The notes: a model not told the origin generated them from the letters alone. Positions 11,308-23,962 are shown, counted from the stretch's first letter. The stretch is DNA of 64,000 nucleotides from Absidia repens (GCA_002105175.1 MCGE01000018.1:496001-560000), one strand, 5' to 3'. A program made the numbers and translations.

Positions 11308-12946
11308 ATGAAAATTTATTATTTGCATTTTCTTTTTATACTCTTCTTCACTATTGATGACTTTGCAAACGGCGGCGGCGGTGGTGGTGGTGATGGTGGA
11401 GGCGGAGCATCTAGTCGCGGATCTAATTGCGGATCTAGTAGTGGATTTAGTGGTGGATCTAGTCGTGGAGGGTCTGGAGGCGGAGGTGCACCGTCAACAT
11501 CAAAGAGCATTTCAGCAGATGGTAGTAGTGGATCCTTCAAAAGGCCACCAAGTTATAGCTCATCCACGTCAAGACGTAAGTCAATTGGTGAAAAATCAAT
11601 ACTAGAAAATAATGACATCACTAAACCAATCACTTTGCATTCTCTTGTAGAAACATTCAACTACTACAACCAAACCTATAAAGGCACATATGGAACGGGA
11701 TGATACAGTGGATATTCAGGAATACCTTATTTTTTTATATTTCCTGTCTTTATGTTTATGGGCTACCATGCGGCGTACCATCGATATGACAGTCAAGGCG
11801 CCTATTATGCACCGGAAATGGCGTCGCAAGGTTCTGGATCCACCCTTAATCAACGGAACGACTTACTCAAGCCACTGCGATAGCTTTCATTACACCATCA
11901 ATGTTACAGCACGCAGTGACCAATTTTCCACGATTGACATGGGCTATTTTGGCTCTTTCGACCTGAACGCCAATCCTGCCGACTTTATCTGCCGACTCAC
12001 TCTAGCTCATGATGTGGAATTCGATGATATAAACAGCAATGGATTTTACGATCCCAGAAGGAACCCATTCTATCCATCACATCTTTACACAGAACAAACT
12101 GGCAACCTATGGGTCGGAACAATCGAACTGTCACAACGAGCACACAAAGTCAGACGTATTTGGAAACTGTTACCACGTCCAATGTCACATATAACAATAC
12201 CGACCCAGCAGCATCATCATCCAGCGAATCAAACCAGCAGCCTCCTGTCTTTGGCATAAGCTTGACCCTTCGATCCTCTAATCTTCAATTGAACGGCACC
12301 GCTTCCATTCCATTGCAACCCAACTCGATCCAGTACTACGGGCAGCTTCAAACTATCCAGCCATCGCACGTGGATCCCGTGGTGCCATCAACCCTCGTAT
12401 TGCCCTTGCTCAAGTGATCACAACTTAACATTACAAACAACATACTGATGGATGTCAATGCAACTACCCCCAGTGAACATAGCTCAGCAAATTATGTCGA
12501 ACATCACCTATGGGATGTCGATCGGCAATTACTCGGAAGGACGACTCGAATATCAACCGCAGTCAACGTCACCTCTATGGTTGGTGTCAGCAAAGGCACC
12601 TCTATCTGGACCAACCTGATGGATCAATCGATGGAATGATCCCAATACGTGGGGCTGGGGCTAGGATGTTGCTGTCGATGAACAAACGCATAAAATGATC
12701 CTGGTGGCGCTGAACAATGCAGATGGCAATGGCGGTGACAATGGCAATGGCTCGATTACTACTGGTGCAGATGACTTATCCTCCTATCGACTCTCTGGGC
12801 TGGCCTATTTGGATACGGATGTTATCAATAGCACAATCAATCATTGTACCTCCTCCGGACCCACATCTTCAAAAAGCGCCAAGCTGGCCGTCATTGGCGG
12901 TGTTACGACACTCTCGGCTGCGGTTTTATTAGTCTTGATTTTGTAA
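11308..12946 (+). pseudogene. decayed secreted/membrane glycine-rich protein gene
   Basis: The N-terminus is a signal peptide (MKIYYLHFLFILFFTIDDF) followed by a Gly/Ser-rich stretch with repeated SSRGS/GGSS units. Further on there are stretches that look selected: TYSSHCDSFHYTINVTARSD, ADFICRLTLAHDVEF, NITYGMSIGNYSEGRLEY, and a C-terminal hydrophobic helix (LAVIGGVTTLSAAVLLVLIL) like a membrane anchor. These pieces lie in different frames. A TGA stands at 11701-11703 in an otherwise open frame. The frame changes near 11850, near 12115 and near 12400, and TGA (12617) and TAG (12662) interrupt the last part. No GT-AG introns explain the changes. I read it as a broken member of a Mucoromycota surface-protein family of unknown function. 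An alternative is a gene damaged by assembly errors, but five or more lesions make real decay likely. Confidence 0.6.
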
Positions 12947-13222
12947 CGAAGATGGTTTTTGTTATTCATGTATTTATCTATTCTTGTTTAGTATATTTGT
13001 ATGTATTTTTTCTTTTTTCTATTTTTTTTATTGTCCAATATAATAAAACTGAACGTATAATGTGATTCTTTTTTTTTTTGGCCATGTGGTCTGGGTTTCA
13101 ATATGCTGAATGATGCTTCTTTTTTTTTCTCTCTCTCTCTCTTTTTTCCTATTTTCCTTTCTTCTCCCCAATTTTTTTTTATCTTTTTTTTTCACAGTTA
13201 GCACTTTACCGATCCGTTCAGA

Positions 13223-14734
13223 ATGTTTCCTAAAGGTTTATTTTATATACTGTCCCGTAAACATGGCTTCGCTTTGGATGTTTACGATGGTCAAACGAAG
13301 GTGAATGAATTATGCTCGATCACTTGATCAAACTACTCTGAATGCGATCTGCTGACTTTTTTTTTTTTTTTTTTTTTTTTCCAACAAAAGGAAGACGCAA
13401 ATATTATTGTATGGCCTCAAAAATTTGAAGACAGCGACAACCAGTAAGTAGGTTATTAGACCAGAATTTCAGTGGGGAAGGGAACCCAGAGGTGGAGAGG
13501 TAGACAAGCTGGTGGTTTTACTGGCATGTGAAACAAAGCTGACTCACTTGTTTCTTATGTCTTTTTTTTTTTTATTGGTAGACTTTGGACTTTTGACGAA
13601 GGCCGCTTGGTGAACAAAAAGTCAGGACATGGTAATGTTTTCTTGGTTGGAGTGGGAATTAGAATAAAAAAATAAACTGGCTATATTGAACTGAATCTTG
13701 ATATTTTTTATTTATATATCAGTACTGGACGTTCGCTCAAGTAAGAAACATGAAAAAAAAATCCCATAAATGGCTCATCAATTTATTTTTTAGGTGTATT
13801 TAAGAAGGACAAAGCTATTGTACAATGCAAACGAAAAGATAAAGATCAATCACAATTTGTAAGTAAACTTATTAGAAGGGTATTTTGAGACCAAGTTGAA
13901 TGCACTAACATCGTCTTTTATGTGGATGGTAAACAGTGGCAGTTTGATCAAGGTTTTATATGCTCTCAGGAGTATCCAAGTATGGTATTTGATATCAAGG
14001 TAAGATCATACAAAGTGTAGACTGGGAGTTAGCAAATTGTGGCTGCCAGCGAAGGCTGATTAATGATCGCTATTATCATTCTGTAGAAAGACAATGACAA
14101 AGGCGGTGCTCATGTAATACTCTACAAACGCAAGAATTCTGACAACTTGAATCAACAATGGTATCTGGAACCTTATCACAACATCGAATCATCATTGAAT
14201 ATGGCAGTAAAAAGTGTGTCCTTGCATAAGAAGGAAGGATTTGGTCAACCTCAGCATGGTTATGGTGCTCAAATCGGCGTCCCTCCTGAACTGAAAGTGT
14301 TACCGAATGATATCAAAGTGGTCGGCGTTGGAAACAATGTTGCATCATCGCCTACTCTATCGAAACCTTTGCCCAACCCTGAGGATCAGAATTCATCCCA
14401 ACCTGAAGCATTAACTGGTTTCAATCAAGCACCTTCATCCACGTCCTCCTCTGCTCCTCCTCAAGCTGAACCGGGATTCGTCGCTCCTTCTTCAGGCCCA
14501 TCATCTCAACAGCAATATCAAGGGTCTCCTCCACCACCTGCTCCAAATAACTACCCTCCTTCTCAACCTTACCCGCAGCAACAACAAGGATCGGGCCACC
14601 CTGCTTCTCAAGCTATGCCTTCCCCCGGGGTGGGTGGCTTTTACATGCCACAAGCACCACAGCAACAAACCGTACCTTCTTCTTATCCAATGCCATCTGA
14701 ACATCAAGCTTATCCATCCTACCCTCCCACATGA
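13223..14734 (+). CDS. beta-trefoil (ricin-B-type) protein with Pro/Gln/Ser-rich tail
   Basis: Seven exons: 13223-13300, 13391-13443, 13582-13631, 13723-13740, 13794-13858, 13937-13999 and 14087-14734, giving 324 aa. Every intron is GT-AG and every junction keeps frame. Residues 1-140 are a beta-trefoil with FALDVYDG, NQLWTFDEGRLVN, HVLDVRS, FWQFDQGFICSQ, MVFDIK and NQQWYLEP. Residues about 190-324 are disordered and rich in Pro, Gln, Ser and Tyr. No signal peptide. The trefoil probably binds a sugar; the tail may be an interaction or phase-separation segment (inference). Exon 4 is 18 nt and encodes LDVRS, the same position and size as the microexon in the minus-strand paralogue. AATAAA at 14866-14871. 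Confidence 0.85.
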
Positions 14735-14865
14735 ACTTGCTCATCCCGTTAGTTAGTGATTTTAGTTTTTAGTCTATTTATTTTACTTTACTCATTGGTA
14801 TTTTGGTTGTTGTTCATTGCTTTCGTATTCTTTTTCCTACGAAAACTGTGATCATATTACTATCT

Positions 14866-14871
14866 AATAAA
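14866..14871 (+). terminator. AATAAA polyadenylation signal
   Basis: AATAAAC about 130 bp after the stop of the beta-trefoil gene, followed by a T tract. Confidence 0.5.
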
Positions 14872-16564
14872 CTCTCTGGTGCTATTTTTTTTTTTTTTTG
14901 TCAAAAATGGGGTTTTTCCAGGGGCGCTTGTTGGTTATAGAGCGGTGATGTAAACGATGTCCGCTTTAAGTGGTCTAAAGTGATATGAGAAAGCACAGCT
15001 ATATGTACAATGTGGAAAAAGTGCGATAAGCTACTGGTAGATGATTCAACTAACGGAATTATCGACATGATACATATATGGAATATTGGTATTTGGTACT
15101 AAGCGATGCTGATCCGTGCAAGGCGTGGTTGGCACATATATATATATATATAAAGGAAATTCGATGAACACAAAAGAAGAACCTCACACACAGAGTATGG
15201 AAATATCTAAACCCCGCCCACGTGAAGTTTTGTTTACTCCACTTTTTTTTCCCGCTCTTTCCTTTTCCTTCTTCACCATTCAACTTGTATGGGGTTATTT
15301 TGGACCTAGAATTCTATCAGGACTAGTTTAAAAGGGTTTTCATCTCAGGGATTACAACATACATGGGAAACCCATTTCATTTTGAATTCAGGATGTAGGA
15401 CCGCCCCCCATTAGGTGGCTTTTGAAAACCTTCATTAGCTTAGTTTAATGTTAGTTTGCCCATAGTTTGTATATATATATATATATATATCTGAATAAAT
15501 ATGTAATTTTTTACTTGCTTTAATGAAAATTATACCATTAGCCTTTCTCATGTCTTGTGCAATAGGTCCCTTTTTTACTACCAACATCTCTTTTAGTTTG
15601 TGTTGACCGTTGTTATGTTTCAATACAGAAGTCCATTTTATATTTCTTTTTCCTTCTACTGTACAGTATATTATCTCCTATTTTAGAATCTCCTCTGTGT
15701 TGACCATTCTTCAAACCTCACATATTAGTCTCCCCTCATGCTTCTAATATACCCTTCCATTGTGAGACTGAAGTTCTCTCTTTAGTTTTACCATCTACAA
15801 TATTTTTCAATAAAATGTACCATTTCATTAAATATTTTCTGTTCCATTGTATAATAAAAAAAAGTCGCTCAGTATAGTTGTTTTGTGAGTGTCCTACCAA
15901 TACTTGCTCTCTGAATCATCTACTATGACTACTTTTCATCTTAAATACCCAGAGATTGATTGACACTCAATATAAAAAATAATCTTATTCCAGCTCTACC
16001 ATTCTGATTAATCAATCTAGCTGTGTCACCAGCATAGCCTTCCATTAAACTGGATTTAAGGTGCAAAGTAATGATGGGGGTGCTTTAATTTTATTAAAAG
16101 CCGCATTTCAACGACCTTCCCTCAGGCGTCCAGTTGGTCAATAAAATTTTAGAAGTGTGATAATATATTTTCATCGTCTCGCAATGCCTTGACTAAAATT
16201 GGGAGCGCAAAGTGGAACTGTGTCCTGCGTCATATCTTACCAAGCATGGTTGAAAATATAAAAAATTGAGATAATTAAGGTTTACATTGCGTTTTGCTGA
16301 ACTGTGTCATTGCGCAGAACAGTGAATTGGTAAATAATTGAAAAAATGAAAAAGGAAAAAAAAAATATTAGTATCATAGGCATTACTTGTCAATAGCAAT
16401 TTTATTCGTTGTTTGTTTGAAGTTGAGTAAACATTACCGTCTTGAACTTGTGTTTCAAATTCATGAAATTCTTTCTTTCTCGACATTTTTAATTATTTAT
16501 AAATGGGTAGTAAATCAGTAGATGTAATCATTATACTTTGTATGGGAACTATATATTAGTTTGG

Positions 16565-16600
<36 letters not shown>

Positions 16601-16862
16601 GTCGGGCCGGTGAAGAAAAAAGCTTTATCCTACTTCATGGATCACAAAAAAAAAATATCCGACAACTTCATGCACTGAATGTTTTTAAAGGTCCGTTCAT
16701 GGTTCCGGAAAGTTACTAAGGAATGCAAGTTAGTTGGATTAGACGTGGGGAAAGAACTTTTGGAGAGTGCCTTTAACTGATTTTATTTTTCCGATTTCTC
16801 ACAGGGGACCATGATTTTTGTTTTTCTTTCCTTCTCGTTTCCCTTTTCTTAATACTTAGATC
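14872..16862. other. intergenic spacer holding one dispersed repeat copy
   Basis: About 2 kb, AT-rich. The stretch 15195-15600 is a copy of the dispersed family (listed separately). From about 15600 to 16860 I see only AT-rich sequence, a T tract at about 16571-16600 and a pyrimidine-rich run just before the receptor gene. No gene seen. Confidence 0.5.
15195..15600 (+). repeat. dispersed copy 1 of the repeat family related to the tandem array
   Basis: Matches, in the same order, the landmarks of copies 2 and 3 and of the array unit: cccgcccacgtgaa, ccattcaactt, a GGAC(C/T) box, agtttaaaagggtttt, cagggattacaacat, catggg(g)aaaccc, tttcattttga, cttcattagcttagt, AATAAA, then acttgctttaatg and catgtcttgtgcaat. 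There is no coding capacity. The conserved AATAAA close to its 3' side suggests it was, or derives from, a polyadenylated transcript. Confidence 0.65.
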
Positions 16863-19040
16863 ATGTCGCAATCCGACCCAGATCATTATTCGGACATTGA
16901 TCCAGAGTATCTTCAAATTTATACGCCAGTGTATAATTCGACGACAATAATATCATTAGTAGCAAATACAATGGTCGTCGGATTTCATTGGTTAATGAAT
17001 TGGTATAAAGTGGCAGAGTTTAACCGCGTATCACTAAGGTTAATTGTACTTGCCTGTTTTTTTGGATTGGGCCATTCAATATGTCGACTGGCAATGAACG
17101 TTCCTGCAGATGAAGTATCTTGTTTAGTGGATTCTTTTTTCCTCGGCTGGGCAGAAATAGCTTCGCCCATGTGTCTAGCAATGGTTGGTGTACATGCTGT
17201 TTGCGTTTTGGTATTGAATGTCAAGAATCCACTGCGACAAGAAAAATATTACTATTTGATTATCGTTCTTTACAGCCTGGTGACTTCTTTGGTCACCGTT
17301 ACCAATCGCAACAAGAGCTTCCCCGAAGATTTTCATTGCTGGTATACATACAGATATTATACATATTCCATATGTAGCATGCAAAATAATAGTATCATCA
17401 TTAATGATTATTACGATTAAACAGGGTTCGGTTTTACTTTGGAAGTAAAATAAGGCAACCGTTTGCATGGGCAAGTATCGAGACAAAAAACCCCCTCCCC
17501 ATTAATTATGGGTGTATAATTAGCTACAGTTTGGTTGAATTTTTTTATTTTTATTTTTTGACTTCGCCATTTTTTTAACAAAAAGATTAGATATGGTATT
17601 ATACCCTGCTTCTCCTGCCTATGACGTTAGCGGCCTTATGTTCGTTAACACTAACCATTAGATACAGAATGGAACGGCATAACTTTGTAGAAACATCGGT
17701 TCGGTATGCTCAAAACAATAATCCTTACCTACTACCAGCCATACCAACTCGGCGAAGGCGTGTTGATCCTATCAAAACGTTTCGCAATTTAATTATTCGA
17801 TCGACATTTTATACCCTGGGTAAAAAAAAAAGTTGTAGTGGGGAAATATTTTAAATGCCGTTCTAATCCCCCTTTTTTTTCTTTTTCTTTTTTAGTCCCT
17901 CTTATTTCAAAAATATTTTTGGTTATTTCCGGATTAACCAGCTTGCGTGGCTATTCAACCAACTTCTATGCTCTTATGATCGGCGGTGTAATTACAAATT
18001 TACAAGGTAAATACGCTGAGAAGGTAAAAGAAAAAGAAAAAACACTATGTAAAAAGAACACCACGTTGAAAGAACCCTCCCCCCTTGAATGAGCTGTTAA
18101 TTTGCTTGATTACACTTATTGATTTTATAGGACTCCTCCTTAGTATTCTTTACTTCAGCGATCCTGCAGTGATATTTACTCTTGGACGGTTGGGTCGTTT
18201 TTTGCGAAAAGTGTATGTGGATGAATACCAATTGTCAGATCATAAACTATTGGACGATGCAAATGAAATGGACGGTATCCTCTGGGATAGCGACGATCTG
18301 CGGGCTGGAGATGGCTCTGAAGACGATATTGGTGGAGCTATTAGAGTTACACACGCCAAACACGATATGATAGCAGCCGAAACTAATACGATGGAACCTC
18401 TACATGGATGCGACGGTCGCGATCAACTTCACTATTGGAAACATCAATATGGTCATCACCCCGAGGCATGCCACCGTATTATCAACGTGTTAAAATAGAC
18501 GCCACCAGAAAAATGAAGGACCCATATCGTTATCGATGGCTAGCAAAAATGATGCATTTCTTTTTGACGTCTGTGTGTCGATTGAAACCTATTCCTCCAT
18601 CATCCGACTCGACATCGACTCTCTCATATCACTCTCGTTCTCTGTCAAGGATATCCACGATTTACTCTTTTTTCAGCAGCATACAATTGGCCTCCAGTAG
18701 TTTGTGCGGAAGTCGGTCAATAGAAGAATCTGATAGCAATGCTACCAGCAGCGTCAACAGTCCCAATAGCGTGAACACCGCCAGCACCGCCAGTACTCCA
18801 TCAGACAAGGATCGTGTGCCAGCAGTCCGCGTCTCTTTTGTTACACCAGAAAAAGCTTGAGGAAACAGCATATGGAAAAGGCATTATCGACTTCACAGGC
18901 AACATCCAATGACGATCAGCAGTTATTAACTTTACCGACCAAAACAGCAATGGCACCAAAATCCTGTGTATCACCTCATGATTCTCAATCGTCAACCCAC
19001 AGCAGAAAGCACTCACGCTTGGTATCATCATCATCACCAC

Positions 19041-19071
<31 letters not shown>

Positions 19072-19697
19072 GCTGGACACCTCAGCTGGACTGGATTCAT
19101 CGGCCGTCAGTGATGCAAAAGAGCATGGAAAAAGCAACCCAATGGCGTCATCAATGTTCGCTCGACAATCCAAGAAATTTCGACAAGTGATGTTCCATCG
19201 ACTTGAAAGCAACCACCCACTAACAGCTGATCCACTTTTGGACTCTCAAAAACAGCACCAGCAGCAACAGCAGCAACAGCAGCAAGTGTCATTACAAATA
19301 TCACCACCTTCACCCATGTATCAGGATAGCTCCCAAGAACGGCATTCTTCGACATCATCCCACCATTTATCTGTGCCATCGTCTGAAGAAGATATCGATC
19401 GACTCTCACTATTATCCTTGACCAAATCCATCGAACTCCCGTCGACTGAAAATTACGAACCACTCTCAGCACCTCCGTATTACTATCTACATCGTCGTCA
19501 GCAGGAACAACTCCACCAACAGCAACAAGACAGGATGACAACGGAGGCAATCTCGACTTCGGTGATACCAACTCCTCAATTATCCATTACACTTCCCGAT
19601 GAAGAAGCCGCTTTGCAAGATCACCCTACTATAGACAATACACGATTATCTCCAACATCATCATCATCACCAACGATAGAATCCACCGTACCACAAG

Positions 19698-19738
<41 letters not shown>

Positions 19739-20131
19739 AAAGATCTTCGACACGGTGTAGAGTTAGAGCCTGCGATATTGAAGACATTGTTGGATTGGGA
19801 ACCAAGCAATACGTTTTATCCTGCATATGTCGATCAACTCATTACAGAATCGGATGGACTGGGATATGGCTACACCAATGTCATTCACATTCAGCAATCC
19901 TGGAATATATCTGCACATGGGAACATTGAAAAGGGCGATGGATCCAGCCCTCTTAGTATGGGTGACAGTATTTTTAGCAGAAGCATCAGTAGTAGTAATA
20001 GTAGCAGTAGTAGTAGTAGTGGTGGTAGTGGTGGTGGTGGTGGTGGTGATGGTGGTAAACCTAGATTAGTATTTTTTGTGGAACATTGGGTCAAGGGCTA
20101 TCTTGGCTCTCGTTGGTTCGTGGTTGAATAA
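16863..20131 (+). CDS. seven-transmembrane receptor-like protein with long low-complexity tail (two frame breaks)
   Basis: Exons 16863-17341, 17425-17470, 17591-17819, 17896-18006 and 18131-20131. The intron at 17471-17590 must use a GC donor (gcaagt). Other introns are GT-AG. The first about 320 residues have seven hydrophobic helices: STTIISLVANTMVVGF; LRLIVLACFFGLGH; PMCLAMVGVHAVCVLVL; YYYLIIVLYSLVTSLV; WIWYYTLLLLPMTLAALCSL; ISKIFLVISGLTSL; and one around LLLSILYFSDPAVIFTL. The pattern and the Cys-rich loops resemble fungal G-protein-coupled receptors of the cAMP-receptor/Git3 type; ligand unknown. The cytosolic tail is Ser-, Gln- and Gly-rich with several polyQ/polyS tracts. The frame is broken at about 18490 (stop 18496-18498) and about 18850 (stop 18858-18860). 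Each break is at an A run, and one extra A at each would leave one frame of about 955 aa. Membrane part fairly sure; tail linkage inferred. Confidence 0.7.
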
Positions 20132-20906
20132 AGTGCCTCAATGGCTGTGTAACCTTTTTTTTTTATACGTCTTTTTTTTTTTTTTTGTTGCTCGAAGGAA
20201 TGTGATTTTATTGGTGCGTCTTTATTGGTGGGTGGGGAAAAAAGAAAGGGGGTGGGATGATGATCAATGGGAAGGGCAGGAGGGAGGTAGATACTGTAAA
20301 TGGGATGGATGATGGATTTTTTTTTGGGGGGGGGAACGGGCTGGGGCACGAAATCAATGATGTAATGATGATTCGTGTATGTGTATGTGTATGTGTGAGT
20401 GATTTGTTTTTATTTTATTTTTATTTTTGTTGTATTTTGATTTGAACAAGATAAGAGAGACAAGGGGTGGATAGGTCCGAATGATATAAATGATTTTCTC
20501 TTCTATTCCCTTTTCAAGCGCTTTTGACTAATGCACTTGATTTAGTGAGACCCGGTTGTTTTGTTCTGTGAACCCAACCAAAATATTCAAAAAAAAAAAA
20601 AAATAAAGTGCAATTTTTTGACGGATTTTTTATTACAAAATATGAAAACAACAATAAGATAAATGGTCATGATTGGTGTAGAAGATAAAAAGAGAAGGGG
20701 TATATGGGTAACGGTGGTTTTTTAAAAAAGAGAGCGAGGATAGACGGAAAATAGAAAAAGAATGTCGTGTGAATAATAATGATATCAATGATGTGCTGGG
20801 TGAAGAGGAGTAAAAAAGAAACACGAGTATAAGATAGCCTAACTAGAAAAGGGGAAAGGAAAGGGATAAATTCTATGTACAATAATGGGGTGAGACCAAG
20901 CATTGA
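20132..20906. other. convergent spacer
   Basis: T- and G-rich low-complexity spacer between the receptor gene and the ECL1-like gene, with tgtgtatgtgtatg repeats near 20380. No gene seen. Confidence 0.5.
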
Positions 20907-21494
20907 TTAGTGAACTGGACGATAATCTACAACAAATGGACGACTCAAGGCTGTAGTTGCAGAAGAAGCACCCATCTGTAAAAACGAAGGTATACAATTG
21001 CTTGATGAGGATGGCATGGAAGAGGATTTTGTATTTTGTGATTTTTCCATCGATATCGCAGGCGGTAAATGAATGGGCGGTGGTGTGGCGGTCATAGTAG
21101 TGGTGGAAGTACTGGTCGAGTCACAGGCAGATAATGCTGGAGAGGATTGACAGCTTGAATGAGAGGTTGACAAGGTGGGTAGGGTGCGAATTGAGTCCGA
21201 GGAGTTCCTGGTGGGCAGCGTTGCTGACGGGAGACCGGTTGACATAATAGAGTCTGAATTGTTCTGTCTTGGGTACGGTTTTGGAAAGTCCACAAATTCA
21301 GGGTAAGTGTAGCCAAGTAAAGGATGGTTCCGTAAAGCATCTGCACGTAGACATTGTTCGCTACAATATAAAGATTCCTATAAATAAAATAAAAGCATTA
21401 GGTACGAAGAATAAAAGAATAATTAAAATGGGGGACTTACCGAAAAATGACTGATTGCATTGTCACAATGGGTACACCAGGAGAGATCACTCAT
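20907..21494 (-). CDS. ECL1-like zinc-binding protein
   Basis: Two exons, 21441-21494 and 20907-21377, with intron 21378-21440 (gtaagt..tatag), give 174 aa. The N-terminal motif WCTHCDNAISHFSESLYCSE plus the following Cys (C-X2-C then YCSEQC) matches the short zinc-binding motif of the ECL1 family, whose yeast members extend chronological lifespan and respond to stress or nutrient state. The rest is Ser/Thr/Pro-rich and disordered, which is normal for this family. The intron falls inside the zinc motif. Role here is inferred from the family only. Confidence 0.7.
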
Positions 21495-22471
21495 GATAAA
21501 GGAATCATAGAATAAGTATCAAGAAGAATAAACAAAGTACGAGTAGTAGTTTGAAAAATTAAAAAAGAGAGAAATAGTAGATAGAAAAGATAATAAGGAA
21601 AGAAAGAAAGAAAGAAAAAAATGTCGGGATTTGGATATTTTATATTATTTGTTCGATCATGCCCTTATTTTTTTTTTTTTTTACTGTCACCAATCAAAAC
21701 AGGGCGATGAATTGTTCTTTTCTTTTCCACCGTGCGTTATCAAGTCTTGTCTCTCACTCCATTTCCTTTCCTAGTATGGAATGTACTACTGACATACACC
21801 TTTTGATTTACCACTTGAATATGAAATGAGTAAAAGGATCAGGGGTTGCTTCTTATTGGCTCCTACCTTTTCCTCCTCTTTTTTTAAGTTATCAAACTAA
21901 ACTTGTTCTCTCACTTTTTAGTGGTGCTGATGTCCAACCTGTTTAAGGAAATATGTAGGTTCCCCCGGCTTCTCACACATCTTAAAAAAGCCATATCATG
22001 ATTTTTTTTCATCGATAAATCTAAAAAAGAAAAAATCATTTACCCGTACACTATGATGTAAAATAAAGGTATAATGATAAAAAAAAAAAAAATCCCTTTG
22101 TATCATCTTTATTCAAACATAAATCATAAACCCTGATCAACTATTCTAAATCAACTGCACCTAAAAGCTATTACCACATCACACTACACTATACTACACC
22201 ATACTATGTTATATTATATAATAATATGCTACGCTACGCTACACTACACTACATAGCCTTGAGTATACACTAGAATATATAGTGCTGGAGATGGGGTGAG
22301 ACAAAATCCAGAAAAAGATAGCTTGCATGGTCTAGTTATTGTATTCAAAAGGAAATATAAAGTATGAATATGTTGATGACACGTTTCGATGTTATTATTA
22401 TTTATTCTTACCAGAGAATTTCAGGAGGTTCAATAATCATTCTATGTGTGCGCCCCAGCATTTCGTTTTTT
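21495..22471. other. AT-rich spacer
   Basis: Upstream region of the ECL1-like gene, with GA-rich repeats (agaaagaaagaaag at about 21598) that are pyrimidine-rich on the gene strand. A tract of ctacactac-type repeats lies at about 22180-22255. No gene seen. Confidence 0.45.
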
Positions 22472-23313
22472 CTATATGTCGATCCCGCTTGTTGTGTGAG
22501 AGCATCGTCCAATTTCATCATATAAAGGTATATATTGAGTGAGATCAGATAATATAAGTAACGATGATCCATACAATTCCATTGGTATCTTATCATCTGA
22601 TCGAGTGGCCGCCATCCACTGCTCCATTGCAGTTGACTTGTGCATCATGTGTGCATGAATAAAATGTATCGATGAATCCTTCCTACCTGCTGGCTAACGG
22701 TGAAGAGAGAGTAATTTTTGGTCAATATTGATCTTTTTCCTGTCCCTCCTTATTTTAATACATTCTAAAAGAACAACTTACGTCATGAGTTTCATATCGT
22801 CGCTTCTATTCAAACTTGATGCAAAGAATATATCCTAACCTATTCAATCATACCATATCAATCCTGGAATAGACGCATAGGTGAAAATAATCATGTATAT
22901 GTGAGTAATTTTTTTTTCATTTTACTACAATAGGACTTGTATGCCTTGATCTAAGAAACATTTATTCAACCGGGTCCTTTGCACATGTTTCCCGCCTTTT
23001 TCTTTCTCTATTCTCCACAATGCACCATACTCTTCGACTGTATCCGATTCCAAATCCCTCCCTCTCTATCCTACCTCCTCCTGAGAGAAAACAATACCTG
23101 GGTACAGAGTCCGGAGCTTGTTGCTAGCCATTTTCTTTTAAATCGTATTATACCTAAAGACAAAAATAAATAAATAAGTACATAAATAAAATAAATCTCA
23201 GCAATCATATCATAAGAATATAAGCAAGTGTAAACCCTTACCGTTTCTACTTGAAAGAGATATGTCGATCGAACCAACGCATAGATAATTTGCTGCTTGA
23301 AGGTCAGCAATCT
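22472..23313 (-). CDS. possible small multi-exon gene, unidentified
   Basis: On the minus strand several short stretches have good splice sites and protein-like content. At 23242-23313, between AG and gtaagg, is RLLTFKQQIIYALVRSTYLF. Near 23110 is KMASNKLRTLYP before a gtattg. Near 22780-22835 is FFASSLNRSDDMKLMT before gtaagt. At 22472-22636 is a terminal piece with MEQWMAATRSDDKIPMELYG and SLLILSDLTQYIPLYDEIGR, ending in TAG at 22472-22474. I could not join all pieces in one frame or find a convincing start codon, and I recognise no family. It may be a real short gene with microexons or chance. The extent given is only the span of the pieces. Confidence 0.28.
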
Positions 23314-23962
23314 CTATTAAAAATATAAGATTGTCAAGTCCAGTCAAGTTTAGTAAACAAAGTTCCAATTTACCGCTCGTTTCTTTGCGTTTCTACATCA
23401 AAAGTTGATTGTCTACATGAAGCGCCAAGTATGCAATCGCTTTTGTCAAAACACGGCAATAAAAAAAAAAGTACAACCTTAAATCATGGTTTATATTTAA
23501 ACTCCGTTTTTACCGAAGACAAATTTCCAGGGCATAAATTAAGCCATTGCACAATTATATATATATTATTAGTTCCAAGCAGACCATTTATTTTGTATTA
23601 TGACTACCAGAAACAAATACTAGTCTGTTTTTTTTTGTTTTTGTTTTTTGAACATCAAGGTCAAGAAGATCCTCTGAGATATTTGAATTGATTGTATAAC
23701 ATAGGGCGAGCATCTTGAACGTCTCGGGGCATCCGTTCCCAATCCTTTTCTTCGGATCCTTTGATTTTAATATATGGCTTCTATTCATCCACAGTTCGTT
23801 CTCACATCAAATCAATGGCATTCATAGAGGAATTTGAAAAAATTGATGCTATGTGCGTGTGTTGTGACTGACCGTCAACCAATTGATGAATTTAAAGATC
23901 CGCATCAGGCAGGCGAAGGGGGGTTTTTTTTGTCTTCCTTTTTTTTTTAAGAATAAAAATTC

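Noticed and set aside
9702..14734. Ricin-like toxin genes
   Set aside because: Only the beta-trefoil lectin fold is present, with no ribosome-inactivating catalytic domain and no signal peptide.
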